Of a stretch of 24,679 nucleotides of DNA, positions 1 through 7,382 are shown piece after piece. Source of the DNA: an uncultured Oscillospiraceae bacterium (GTDB lineage: Bacteria > Bacillota > Clostridia > Oscillospirales > Oscillospiraceae); assembly GCA_934561175.1 (NCBI GenBank), contig CAKTFW010000020.1, forward strand, positions 1 to 24,679, read 5' to 3'. Under the pieces are notes generated by a model. The model was not told where the DNA came from. It did not search any database and saw only the letters and a program-made list of their open reading frames with translations. Position numbers and translations under genes: made by a program. The number at the start of each line of letters is the position of its first letter. Position 1 is the first letter of the stretch.

Positions 1-2512
1 CATACCAACTATGTCCGATTTTAGCCTCCGCTTCCAACGGGACGGAAAGCGGCATAACCTGCTCCATCTCCCGGCGCACCAGCTGCCGGACAGTTTCCGC
101 TTCGGATTCCGGGCATTCCACAATCAGTTCGTCATGAATCTGCAGCACCAGCCGCGCCTGCAGATTTTCCCGCCGCAGCGCCGCATGTACCCGAATCATC
201 GCAAGCTTGATAATATCCGCCGCTGTGCCCTGAATAGGCGTGTTCAGTGCAATGCGTTCTCCACTGGAACGAATATTGTAGTTGGAGCTTTTCAGCTCCG
301 GTAAATACCGACGCCGACCCATCAGCGTTGTGACATAGCCCTGGACGCGAGCCTGTTCCACAATATTGTGCATATAGTTCCGCACACCTGCATAACGGGC
401 CAGGTAACTGTCAATATAAGCTTTGGCCTCTGCACGGGAAACTCCAATATCTGCGGCCAAAGAGAACTCCGAAATTCCATACACAATACCAAAATTGACC
501 GCTTTCGCATGCCTGCGCATTTCTGGGGTTACCTCAATCGGCGTGACACCGAACACCTGTGCCGCTGTTACACGGTGAATATCTTCCCCATCCTGGAACG
601 CTTTCCGCATAATTTCATCATCTGCAATGTGCGCCAACACCCGCAATTCAATCTGGCTGTAGTCTGCATCTACTAGCAGCCATCCCGGTTGTGGTACAAA
701 CATCTTGCGGAATTCGCCGCCAAGCTCGGTCCGAACCGGAATATTCTGCAGATTGGGATCTGTAGATGACAGCCGCCCCGTCGCTGTAACCGTGTTCTGA
801 AAAGTTGTGTGGATACGCCCGTCGCGGGCGATGACCTTTAAAAGCCCCTCCGCATAGGTCGTGTGCAATTTTGAAAGCATCCGATAATCCAAAATCTTCG
901 CTACAATCGGATGGCCATATTTCAGGCCCTCCAGCACTTCAGCACTCGTCGACCAGCCGCGCTGCGTCTTCTTTTTTGCCGGTAGCCCCAATTTCTCAAA
1001 GAGAATCTCGCCCAGTTGCTTCGGCGAATTGAGATTAAACGCTTCCCCGGCCAACTGAAAGATTTCTTCCTGCACAGCCTCGACCCGGCCAGAGAGCATT
1101 TTCGAAAATGCTTCCAACGCTTCGCGATCCACTGCAACGCCAACACGGGTCATCTCCGCCAAGACCTGGCAGAGCGGCAGTTCCACATCCCGGTAGAGTG
1201 GCAGCATATTCTCCGCCTCAATTCTGGGCAGCAGTGTTTTTTTCAGGCTCCATAGGGCTGCTGCCACCTGAACCGGGTCAGTTCCGTCAATCTGCTGTCC
1301 CAAATGCGCAACCGCCAATTTCTCTACGCTGTAGTCCCCCTCAGATGGATTGAGCACATAGCCCGCCAGTGCAGCATCAAAATCAAATCCTTCCCCCTGA
1401 ATTCCCTGCTGCAGCAACACACCGGTCAGCTGCCGCAAATCACAGCAGGCTTTTGGCGCATCCGAGCGCAGAAGCTGTTCGCAGGGCAGTCGATTGGTAT
1501 CCATCGGCAAGCAGCAGACACCGCTGTCCGTTGCAACCGCAATGCGGGTCATATTCTGGTCAAACGCAACCGCACAGGGCGTTCCGGCAGGTGGGAGCAG
1601 ATTGACCTGTTTCAACACCAGCTCCCTCTCCGGTGCAGACGATTGGTCGTTCCGCAGATCATACCGGTCGATCAATTTCAAAAATTCCAGACGCATGAAC
1701 AGCGCATATAATTCCGGTTTATTCGGTTCCCGAATCAGATTTTCTTCCGGCCGGAACGAGATCGGCACATCCTGCCGGATCGTGGCCAGGTCATAGGAAA
1801 GCTTTGCCAGCGCTCGGCCATTCTCCAGCTTCTTTCGCACCGTTTCCCGTATTGCGGGCAAATTGGCATAAATTTCATCCAGTGTTGCAAACTTTGTGAG
1901 CAGTTCCGTTGCTGTCTTCTGCCCCACTCCTGGTACACCCGGAATGTTATCCGAAGAATCCCCCATCAGCGCCTTAAAGTCAATCAGATGCTGCGGCGCA
2001 AAGCCATACTCTTCTGTAAAGCGCTCCGTATCATAAAGGACTGTGTTATTCTGTCCGCCCTTGGTCGAGACATATTTCACCGATACATATTCGCCAAGCA
2101 GCTGCAAATCATCCCGATCGCCCGTCACGATCACGCAGTTCCATTGCTGTTCTGTACAAATTCTGGCAACCGTACCAATCACATCATCCGCTTCCCATCC
2201 TGCGCATTCATAAATGGGAATATTCATAGCGGAAAGTACCTGTTTCATCACCGGCATCTGCTGTGCCAACTCCTCCGGCATTCCGTGTCGGGTCGCTTTA
2301 TACTGGTCGTACTGCAAGTGCCGGAAAGTCGGTCCATGCAAATCAAACGCCACGCAGAGCGCATCCGGCTGCTCTTCTGTCTGCATCCGCTGCAAAATAT
2401 TCAAAAAGCCAAAAATCGCATGCGTATATAACCCATCCTTCGTTGTCAGTGGCCGGATGCCGTAATAAGCCCGGTTAATCACACTGTTGCCATCGAGAAT
2501 CATCAATTTCAT
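1..2512 (-). CDS. polA: DNA polymerase I (3' end cut by window edge)
   Basis: Repair and Okazaki-fragment polymerase. The frame is open from ATG at 2512 to base 1 (837 full codons) and reads G-H-S-W-Y at the edge, matching the usual C-terminus, so only a few codons are missing. Visible parts: N-terminal 5' nuclease (G-D-R-D-D-L-Q-L, G-W-E-A-D-D, G-D-S-S-D-N-I-P-G-V), a central 3'-5' exonuclease-like region, and the family A polymerase with motif A D-Y-S-Q-I-E-L-R (catalytic D617), motif B around K670 to Y678, and motif C H-D-E (D794, E795). The first exonuclease motif reads D318-Q-N instead of D-x-E, although D379 of the second motif is kept; proofreading is therefore probably weak or lost, as in many Bacillota PolA proteins. 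A GAGAGAGG ribosome binding site precedes the start. It has its own promoter and sits downstream of the cysS terminator. Confidence 0.97.
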   Translation of the reverse strand, partial: MKLMILDGNSVINRAYYGIRPLTTKDGLYTHAIFGFLNILQRMQTEEQPDALCVAFDLHGPTFRHLQYDQYKATRHGMPEELAQQMPVMKQVLSAMNIPIYECAGWEADDVIGTVARICTEQQWNCVIVTGDRDDLQLLGEYVSVKYVSTKGGQNNTVLYDTERFTEEYGFAPQHLIDFKALMGDSSDNIPGVPGVGQKTATELLTKFATLDEIYANLPAIRETVRKKLENGRALAKLSYDLATIRQDVPISFRPEENLIREPNKPELYALFMRLEFLKLIDRYDLRNDQSSAPERELVLKQVNLLPPAGTPCAVAFDQNMTRIAVATDSGVCCLPMDTNRLPCEQLLRSDAPKACCDLRQLTGVLLQQGIQGEGFDFDAALAGYVLNPSEGDYSVEKLAVAHLGQQIDGTDPVQVAAALWSLKKTLLPRIEAENMLPLYRDVELPLCQVLAEMTRVGVAVDREALEAFSKMLSGRVEAVQEEIFQLAGEAFNLNSPKQLGEILFEKLGLPAKKKTQRGWSTSAEVLEGLKYGHPIVAKILDYRMLSKLHTTYAEGLLKVIARDGRIHTTFQNTVTATGRLSSTDPNLQNIPVRTELGGEFRKMFVPQPGWLLVDADYSQIELRVLAHIADDEIMRKAFQDGEDIHRVTAAQVFGVTPIEVTPEMRRHAKAVNFGIVYGISEFSLAADIGVSRAEAKAYIDSYLARYAGVRNYMHNIVEQARVQGYVTTLMGRRRYLPELKSSNYNIRSSGERIALNTPIQGTAADIIKLAMIRVHAALRRENLQARLVLQIHDELIVECPESEAETVRQLVRREMEQVMPLSVPLEAEAKIGHSWY

Positions 2513-2531
2513 TGGGTTTTATTCCTCTCTC

Positions 2532-2546
2532 TGCGGCATAGCCGCA
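2532..2546 (-). other. Small hairpin in the polA 5' leader
   Basis: A perfect 6-bp inverted repeat, TGCGGC and GCCGCA around a 3-base loop, lies between the polA -10 box and its ribosome binding site. There is no following U-tract, so it is not a terminator. It could stabilise the transcript or affect initiation; no function can be assigned from sequence alone. Confidence 0.4.
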
Positions 2547-2567
2547 ACAATCCAGATTATTTTATTT

Positions 2568-2596
2568 ATTATAGCACATTCTTCCATTCCGCAAAA
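2568..2596 (-). promoter_or_regulatory. Predicted polA promoter
   Basis: A TATAAT -10 box (2573-2568) is preceded by TG one base upstream (extended -10). A weak TTTTGC -35 lies 17 bases further upstream (2596-2591) and overlaps the arm of the cysS terminator. It is the only promoter-like element in the 118-base gap before polA. Confidence 0.65.
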
Positions 2597-2628
2597 GGGC
2601 GGCCAGGAATTTTCCCAGCCGCCCTTTT
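2593..2628 (-). terminator. Intrinsic terminator of cysE-cysS
   Basis: An 11-bp perfect inverted repeat (2593-2603 with 2618-2628, G/C-rich core flanked by A4/T4) follows the cysS stop codon by two bases. On the minus strand the 3' arm ends in TTTT. The A/T symmetry means it could also work on the plus strand, but no plus-strand gene reads into it. Confidence 0.8.
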
Positions 2629-2630
2629 CC

Positions 2631-4028
2631 TTAGATTTTTTTCCACTTCACACCTTGCGGCGTATCCATCAGCTCAATACCCATCGTTTTTAGTTCATCA
2701 CGAATGCGGTCGGCCTCTGCAAAATTCTTTGCCTTGCGTGCAGCCTGCCGCGCCGCAATCAACGCTTCCACTTTCTCGCTCAAATCATCTTTTTTCCGTG
2801 CATAAAGCAGCCCCATTACATTGGTCAGCTCCGTGAAAATGCTCCGGCATGCCTCTGCCAGCGCTTTCGTCGGTCTTCCTTCCAGCGCCGTATTGATCGT
2901 CCGAACCAGTTCAAACAGAACACCCATAGCATCAGCGGTATTCATATCGTCGTCCATCGCTGCAGCAAAGCGCTCCCGGAAGCTGCCCAGCTGCTCTGCC
3001 GCCTTCTGTTCCATCTCCGTCATGCTGCCGTCTTCTCCGTTTTCGCACAAAAAATCCAGATTATCTTTCGCGGTGTAGAGCCGCTCCAGTGCCGCCTGTG
3101 CCTGTGTCAGAGATTCCCGCGAGTAGTTCAGCGGGCTGCGATACTGCGCCGACAGCATAAAGAAACGAATTGTCTCATAGCCATATGCCTCTGCAGCCTC
3201 TCGAACTGTAAAGAAATTGCCCAAAGACTTGGACATCTTCTGATTGTCGATATTCAAGAATCCATTGTGCATCCAATAATGGACGAATTTACAGCCATTC
3301 GCTGCTTCCGACTGCGCGATTTCATTTTCATGGTGCGGGAACTGCAAATCCATGCCGCCGCAGTGAATATCAATGGTCTTACCCAGATAGCGGTTCGACA
3401 TTGCAGAACACTCAATGTGCCAGCCAGGCCGTCCCATGCCCCACGGAGATTCCCAAGCAGGCTCACCCGGCTTTGCAGCCTTCCAAAGCGCAAAATCCAT
3501 CGGATCTTCTTTTTTCTCACCCACAGCAATGCGTGCGCCGGCCTGTAGATCTTCCAGCGGCTGATGGGAAAGCTTTCCATAATCCTTGAATTTCATAGTG
3601 CGATAATAGACATCCCCGTCTACCGGATAGGCATAGCCTTTGTCAACCAGCGTCTGCACCATCGCAATAATCTGGTCAATATTCTCCGTTGCCTTGGGAT
3701 GGATGGTTGCGTCATGCACACCGAGGCCATGGGCATCTACAAAGTATTCCTGAATATATTTTTCTGCAACCTCTTTGGCGCTGATATGCTCCTCATTCGC
3801 ACGCTTGATAATCTTGTCATCCACATCCGTAAAATTCTGGACATAGGTGACATGATAGCCACGGTACTCCAAATAACGGCGCAGCGTGTCAAACATAATC
3901 ATAGGGCGCGCATTGCCCACATGAATAAAGTTATACACCGTCGGGCCACAGGTATAGATTTTTACCTCACCCGGTGTGATCGGAACAAACTCTTCCTTTT
4001 GCCGTGTCATTGTATTAAACAGTTTCAT
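2631..4028 (-). CDS. cysS: Cysteinyl-tRNA synthetase
   Basis: Class I aminoacyl-tRNA synthetase that charges tRNA-Cys in the cytoplasm; 465 residues, the usual length. Visible: the zinc ligand set C27, C207, H232 and E236 (in P-H-H-E-N-E), the HIGH-type motif H-V-G-N at 36-39, and K-M-S-K-S at 264-268, followed by a DALR-type helical tail. An upstream in-frame ATG at 4085 exists, but the ATG at 4028 has a strong GGAGGAGA site 7 bases ahead and starts at the conserved M-K-L-F-N-T, so I chose it. This start overlaps the end of cysE by 14 bases, indicating translational coupling. The gene is second in the T-box-controlled cysE-cysS operon and is followed directly by a terminator. Confidence 0.98.
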   Translation of the reverse strand: MKLFNTMTRQKEEFVPITPGEVKIYTCGPTVYNFIHVGNARPMIMFDTLRRYLEYRGYHVTYVQNFTDVDDKIIKRANEEHISAKEVAEKYIQEYFVDAHGLGVHDATIHPKATENIDQIIAMVQTLVDKGYAYPVDGDVYYRTMKFKDYGKLSHQPLEDLQAGARIAVGEKKEDPMDFALWKAAKPGEPAWESPWGMGRPGWHIECSAMSNRYLGKTIDIHCGGMDLQFPHHENEIAQSEAANGCKFVHYWMHNGFLNIDNQKMSKSLGNFFTVREAAEAYGYETIRFFMLSAQYRSPLNYSRESLTQAQAALERLYTAKDNLDFLCENGEDGSMTEMEQKAAEQLGSFRERFAAAMDDDMNTADAMGVLFELVRTINTALEGRPTKALAEACRSIFTELTNVMGLLYARKKDDLSEKVEALIAARQAARKAKNFAEADRIRDELKTMGIELMDTPQGVKWKKI

Positions 4029-4641
4029 AATCTTTCTCCTCCAGCTTTGCTTCCAACATCGCAATTTTCTGTTCCAGTTGATCAATCCGGTCCATCACAG
4101 GATCCGGGGTATGCACATGATCCAATTTTTCGCCACCCTGACGCACAATCCGTCCAGGGACACCAACTACCGTACAATTGGGCGGAACCTCACGCAGCAC
4201 CACGGAATTCGCTGCAATTCTACAGTTGTCGCCAACCTTAAAAGGTCCCAGCACCTTTGCTCCGCTGCCAACCATGATATTATTACCCAATGTCGGGTGT
4301 CGCTTTCCTGTATCCTTTCCGGTGCCGCCCAGTGTCACACCCTGATAGAGCAGGCAGTCATCGCCAACCTCTGCCGTCGCACCGATAACAATTCCCGTTC
4401 CGTGGTCAATTACAAATCTTCTCCCAATGGTCGCCGCCGGATGGATTTCCACGCCGGTGCATGCCTTGGTCAACTGTGAAATCATACGCGCCAGAAAGCA
4501 GCAATGATGCTGCCATAACCAATGGGCAATCCAATACCAAAATGTCGCATGAAAGCCATTGTACAGTAATACAATTTCCAGGCCGTTCCGTGCAGCCGGA
4601 TCGTTTCGTTTGTACGCTTCGATGGTTTCAAAAAAACGCAT
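4015..4641 (-). CDS. cysE: Serine O-acetyltransferase
   Basis: Transfers acetyl from acetyl-CoA to serine, giving O-acetylserine, the committed step of cysteine synthesis. The 208-residue protein has a short helical N-terminal part, as in Gram-positive CysE, then the left-handed beta-helix hexapeptide repeats with H-P-A-A-T-I-G, the catalytic-region D-H-G-T-G-I-V-I-G, and G-G-T-G-K near the CoA site. The C-terminus is a charged heptad-like helix. The ATG at 4641 was preferred over an in-frame ATG at 4659 because GGGGGAG stands 6 bases ahead of it, while the 4659 ATG abuts the T-box terminator. It is the first gene of the operon with cysS. No O-acetylserine sulfhydrylase is in the window. Confidence 0.95.
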   Translation of the reverse strand: MRFFETIEAYKRNDPAARNGLEIVLLYNGFHATFWYWIAHWLWQHHCCFLARMISQLTKACTGVEIHPAATIGRRFVIDHGTGIVIGATAEVGDDCLLYQGVTLGGTGKDTGKRHPTLGNNIMVGSGAKVLGPFKVGDNCRIAANSVVLREVPPNCTVVGVPGRIVRQGGEKLDHVHTPDPVMDRIDQLEQKIAMLEAKLEEKDYETV

Positions 4642-4659
4642 AACTCTCCCCCAAATCAT

Positions 4660-4697
4660 AAAAAGCCCGCCCCTTGTCTGACAAGAGGCGGGCTTTT
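4660..4697 (-). terminator. Regulated terminator of the Cys T-box
   Basis: A hairpin of 16 consecutive pairs (one T-G wobble) with a 5-base loop, ending in TTTTT, starts four bases after the T-box core. It would form when tRNA-Cys is charged. It is also the first clear terminator met by transcripts coming from pgsA and the genes before it. Confidence 0.93.
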
Positions 4698-4876
4698 GCT
4701 CGCGGTTCCACTCTCATTTTTTGCTGTAGCCTTAACGCGGCCAACGGGGTCTCCCCTCGCTCCCGAACGCACTTCTCAAAGCGCCGCGCCGCTTCCGCTT
4801 TCAGCCGGTGACGGATGCTCTCTTGGGCCAGACGCACTTTGATACTCTTTTCGATCTACGCGATATTTACTTAATG
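4660..4876 (-). ncRNA. T-box riboswitch leader, cysteine specific
   Basis: Leader of cysE-cysS that senses uncharged tRNA-Cys. Read on the minus strand it contains the Stem I specifier loop: 5' side AGTA (4846-4843) and 3' side GAAG-TGC-G, bounded by paired arms CGAA/TTCG below and TCAAAG/CTTTGA above. The specifier triplet TGC (4771-4769) is a Cys codon. Distal Stem I shows AGAGAGC and GCTGAAAG elements. The T-box sequence GAGAGTGGAACCGCG (4715-4701) carries TGGA, which would pair with a UCCA tRNA 3' end. A long terminator follows. Codon, operon content and acceptor-end complement all agree on cysteine. Confidence 0.95.
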
Positions 4877-4881
4877 CCAGT

Positions 4882-4910
4882 ATATTAGCAGAGTTTCGAA
4901 TTGGTGTCAA
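4882..4910 (-). promoter_or_regulatory. Promoter of the cysE-cysS T-box transcript
   Basis: Consensus -35 TTGACA (4910-4905), a 17-base spacer and TAATAT (4887-4882) give a near-ideal vegetative promoter, with a start expected near 4875. The TGA inside TTGACA is the stop codon of pgsA, so the promoter begins inside the upstream gene. Confidence 0.92.
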
Positions 4911-5422
4911 CCCTTGTGCCAGAGGACACTCCAGTTCTTCGCAAAATACTCAATGCCGGAATAAACCGTTGTCACAACAATAATTGCCGTGGATACCTGA
5001 TCCAACACCTTAAAAGAAAACACAATCATCAGGCAAAGACAGACCATTGTTGATGCAGTCTTGATTTTACCCGACCACCCCGCCGCAATTACCTTGCCAC
5101 TCGTCGCGGCGACCATACGCAGGCCGGAAATTGCAAATTCGCGTGTCAGTACAATCATCAGCGCCCAAGACGGCATTCTGCCCCACTGCACAAAGACCAG
5201 CATCGCCGCTGTCACCAGAAGCTTGTCTGCCAACGGATCTAAAAATTTTCCAAAGTCACTGACTTGATTATAATGGCGTGCCACATACCCGTCCACAAAA
5301 TCCGTCACGCTGGCAACAATGAACACAACAACTGCCGCAATCATCCAGCCATGGAGCAGCAGAATCATAAACACAGGAATCAGCGCTACGCGCGCCAAGG
5401 TGATTTTACTTGCCGTTGTCAT
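4907..5422 (-). CDS. pgsA: CDP-diacylglycerol--glycerol-3-phosphate 3-phosphatidyltransferase
   Basis: Membrane enzyme that makes phosphatidylglycerol phosphate from CDP-diacylglycerol and glycerol 3-phosphate. The 171-residue protein has several hydrophobic segments and the complete CDP-alcohol phosphatidyltransferase signature: D41xxD44-G45xxA48-R49, then eight residues, G58xxxD62xxxD66. Its ATG overlaps the rimO stop as ATGA, so it is translationally coupled to rimO, an arrangement common in Clostridia. Cardiolipin synthase and other family members share the motif, but length and the rimO neighbour favour PgsA. No terminator follows before the cysE promoter. Confidence 0.95.
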   Translation of the reverse strand: MTTASKITLARVALIPVFMILLLHGWMIAAVVVFIVASVTDFVDGYVARHYNQVSDFGKFLDPLADKLLVTAAMLVFVQWGRMPSWALMIVLTREFAISGLRMVAATSGKVIAAGWSGKIKTASTMVCLCLMIVFSFKVLDQVSTAIIVVTTVYSGIEYFAKNWSVLWHKG

Positions 5423-6753
5423 TCTTCTTCAACCTCCTGTGCGCTACCGGTCAACTCCCCATCTATCGCGTCTTCAATTCGGACGCGATAAAATGTACCG
5501 GGCCGTGCTCCCTGCGGCACTGTGAACAGCACCCGACCGTCAATATCCGGCGAATCGGCATAGGTTCGTCCGTAATACCGCTCTGTCTCCGGGTCATAGC
5601 CCTCACACAGGACACTCATCGTCTGGCCAATACAACTTGCGTTATATTCGTCCATAATCCGGGACTGCAGCTCCGACAGAATCTCTGCCCGCTGCTGCGC
5701 TATTTCGCCATCCGGATACTCCATTGCGGCAGCCGGCGTCCCTTCTTCCGGGCAAAATGCAAATGCACCCACGCGCTCCAGATGATACTTTTTCAGGAAT
5801 TGACACAGCTCTTCGAACTCCGCCTCGCCCTCTCCCGGCAAACCTGTGATAATACTGGTGCGCAGCACAAGGTTTGGAATGCGCTGCCGCAGCTTTGTAA
5901 AGAGCGCTTCCAGCTCCTGCTTGTTGCCGCGGCGGTTCATCCGTTTCAAGATGGTATCATTACAATGCTGAATCGGAATATCCAGATAAGGCACAATCTT
6001 CTTTTCTTCGGCCAGCACCGTAATTAGCTCGTCTGTAATCTCATCCGGATACAGATAATGTACCCGCACCCAATGCAGGCCATCAATCCGGCAGAGCGCC
6101 CGCAATAATTCCGGCAGCCGTTTCTCCCCATAGAGATCCGTACCATAGCGGCTGGTATCCTGCGCAACTACAATCAGTTCTTTCACGCCGTCCGCCGCTA
6201 ATGCTTTTGCCTCTGTCAGTAATTCCTCCATGCCCCGCGAGCGATAATGCCCCCGAAGAGACGGAATCACGCAATAGCTGCACCGGTTATCGCAACCCTC
6301 TGCAATTTTTAAATACGCAAAATAGGATGGCGTGCTCAGTACCCGTCCAACTTCCGGAATGGGTGCATCGATGTCGTCAAATCGTTCCACTATTTCGCCC
6401 GCCAGTGTTTGACGAACTGTATCCACAATTGAAAAATAGCTGCCGCAGCCCAGTACCGCATCAACCTCCGGCATTTCCTGCCGAATCTGCGTCTGATAGC
6501 GTTCCGACAGGCACCCCGTAACAATGATTTTTCCCACGCGGCCTTCGCCTTTCAAGCCTGCCATTTCCAAAATATTGGCAATCGCCTCCGACTTTGCCGA
6601 ATCGATAAAGCCACAGGTGTTAATAATCACTGCGTCTGCGCCATCCGTTTCCCCTGTCACCGTATAGCCCGCCTGCTGCAGCAAATACATCATCTGCTCG
6701 GCATTTACCTGGTTTTTGGCACACCCCAGCGAGATGATCCCAATGGTTGGCAT
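5419..6753 (-). CDS. rimO: Ribosomal protein S12 methylthiotransferase RimO
   Basis: Radical SAM enzyme that adds a methylthio group to an aspartate of ribosomal protein S12. The 444-residue protein has the N-terminal MTTase domain with cysteines C11, C47 and C81 for one 4Fe-4S cluster, the radical SAM C154xxxC158xxC161 motif for the second, and a C-terminal TRAM domain containing Y-A-D-S-P-D-I-D-G, which is typical of RimO rather than MiaB. The start at 6753 was chosen over an ATG five codons upstream because GGGAGGA lies just ahead and the family begins M-P-x-I-x-x-I-S-L-G-C. It starts two bases after the recX stop and overlaps pgsA by four bases. Confidence 0.96.
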   Translation of the reverse strand: MPTIGIISLGCAKNQVNAEQMMYLLQQAGYTVTGETDGADAVIINTCGFIDSAKSEAIANILEMAGLKGEGRVGKIIVTGCLSERYQTQIRQEMPEVDAVLGCGSYFSIVDTVRQTLAGEIVERFDDIDAPIPEVGRVLSTPSYFAYLKIAEGCDNRCSYCVIPSLRGHYRSRGMEELLTEAKALAADGVKELIVVAQDTSRYGTDLYGEKRLPELLRALCRIDGLHWVRVHYLYPDEITDELITVLAEEKKIVPYLDIPIQHCNDTILKRMNRRGNKQELEALFTKLRQRIPNLVLRTSIITGLPGEGEAEFEELCQFLKKYHLERVGAFAFCPEEGTPAAAMEYPDGEIAQQRAEILSELQSRIMDEYNASCIGQTMSVLCEGYDPETERYYGRTYADSPDIDGRVLFTVPQGARPGTFYRVRIEDAIDGELTGSAQEVEEE

Positions 6754-6755
6754 AT

Positions 6756-7382
6756 TCAGTCCTCCCATGCTTCGTCAAGATTTTCCAGATAGCGGCCCCA
6801 TGCCGCTTTAATGTCGCTCCAGCGGTGACCACGCCGGCAAAGCGCATCCGTAAGCCGCTTTTTCTCCTTTTCGTCCGGTACGCTGCCCCGCAGTTTCTGC
6901 TGTAAAAAGCGGTCAATTGCATCATCCGGCTCCGGAAGGCCTTCCATTGCAGCATCCCAGAATTCTTTTGGAATTCCTTTTTGATACAACTCCTGTCGGA
7001 TCCGCGCCTTTCCGTAACCTTTTGCTGCTGCACGCTGTGCAAGCAGATTGGCCGTCTTCTGGTCATCCACTGCACCGAGATCCGCCAGCCATCCAACAGC
7101 TTCCGCGGCATAGGCCGGATTTTCACCCTTTTGAATCAAACGGCGGCGCAGCTCCGCCTGCGAAACATTAGATGCGGAAACGATCCGCACCGCTCGCACC
7201 TTCGCAGACGCCTGTTCATTGGCCTCCCTGATCCGCGCAAGCAAGTTCGTATCCACTTCCATTTTTGCATAGAGGCCAAGATCCGGCACAAGCGTCGCTA
7301 GAATCCGAAGCTTGCTCTCATCCTCAAAAATCAAATCCAGCTTATCCGGATTCCGTGTCTGGCGAATTGCCTTAATTTGCAT
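6756..7382 (-). CDS. recX: Regulatory protein RecX
   Basis: Modulator that binds RecA filaments. The 208-residue protein carries the repeated three-helix pattern of RecX: V-S-Q-A-E-L-R-R-R-L-I-Q-K-G in the first repeat, K-A-R-I-R-Q-E-L-Y-Q-K-G-I in the second, and a third near the C-terminus around R-R-G-H-R-W-S-D-I. Its start overlaps the end of recA by 11 bases. No good ribosome binding site is visible, so translation probably depends on ribosomes finishing recA. An alternative start 24 bases upstream, deeper inside recA, has no better site. The recA neighbour supports the call. Confidence 0.93.
   Translation of the reverse strand: MQIKAIRQTRNPDKLDLIFEDESKLRILATLVPDLGLYAKMEVDTNLLARIREANEQASAKVRAVRIVSASNVSQAELRRRLIQKGENPAYAAEAVGWLADLGAVDDQKTANLLAQRAAAKGYGKARIRQELYQKGIPKEFWDAAMEGLPEPDDAIDRFLQQKLRGSVPDEKEKKRLTDALCRRGHRWSDIKAAWGRYLENLDEAWED

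Noticed and set aside
3564..4241. 225-codon plus-strand open frame opposite cysS/cysE
   Set aside because: It is antisense to conserved motifs of both enzymes and has no recognisable protein features.
4628..4837. 69-codon minus-strand frame in the cysE leader
   Set aside because: It runs through Stem I, the T-box sequence and the terminator; the RNA structure explains this region better than a peptide.
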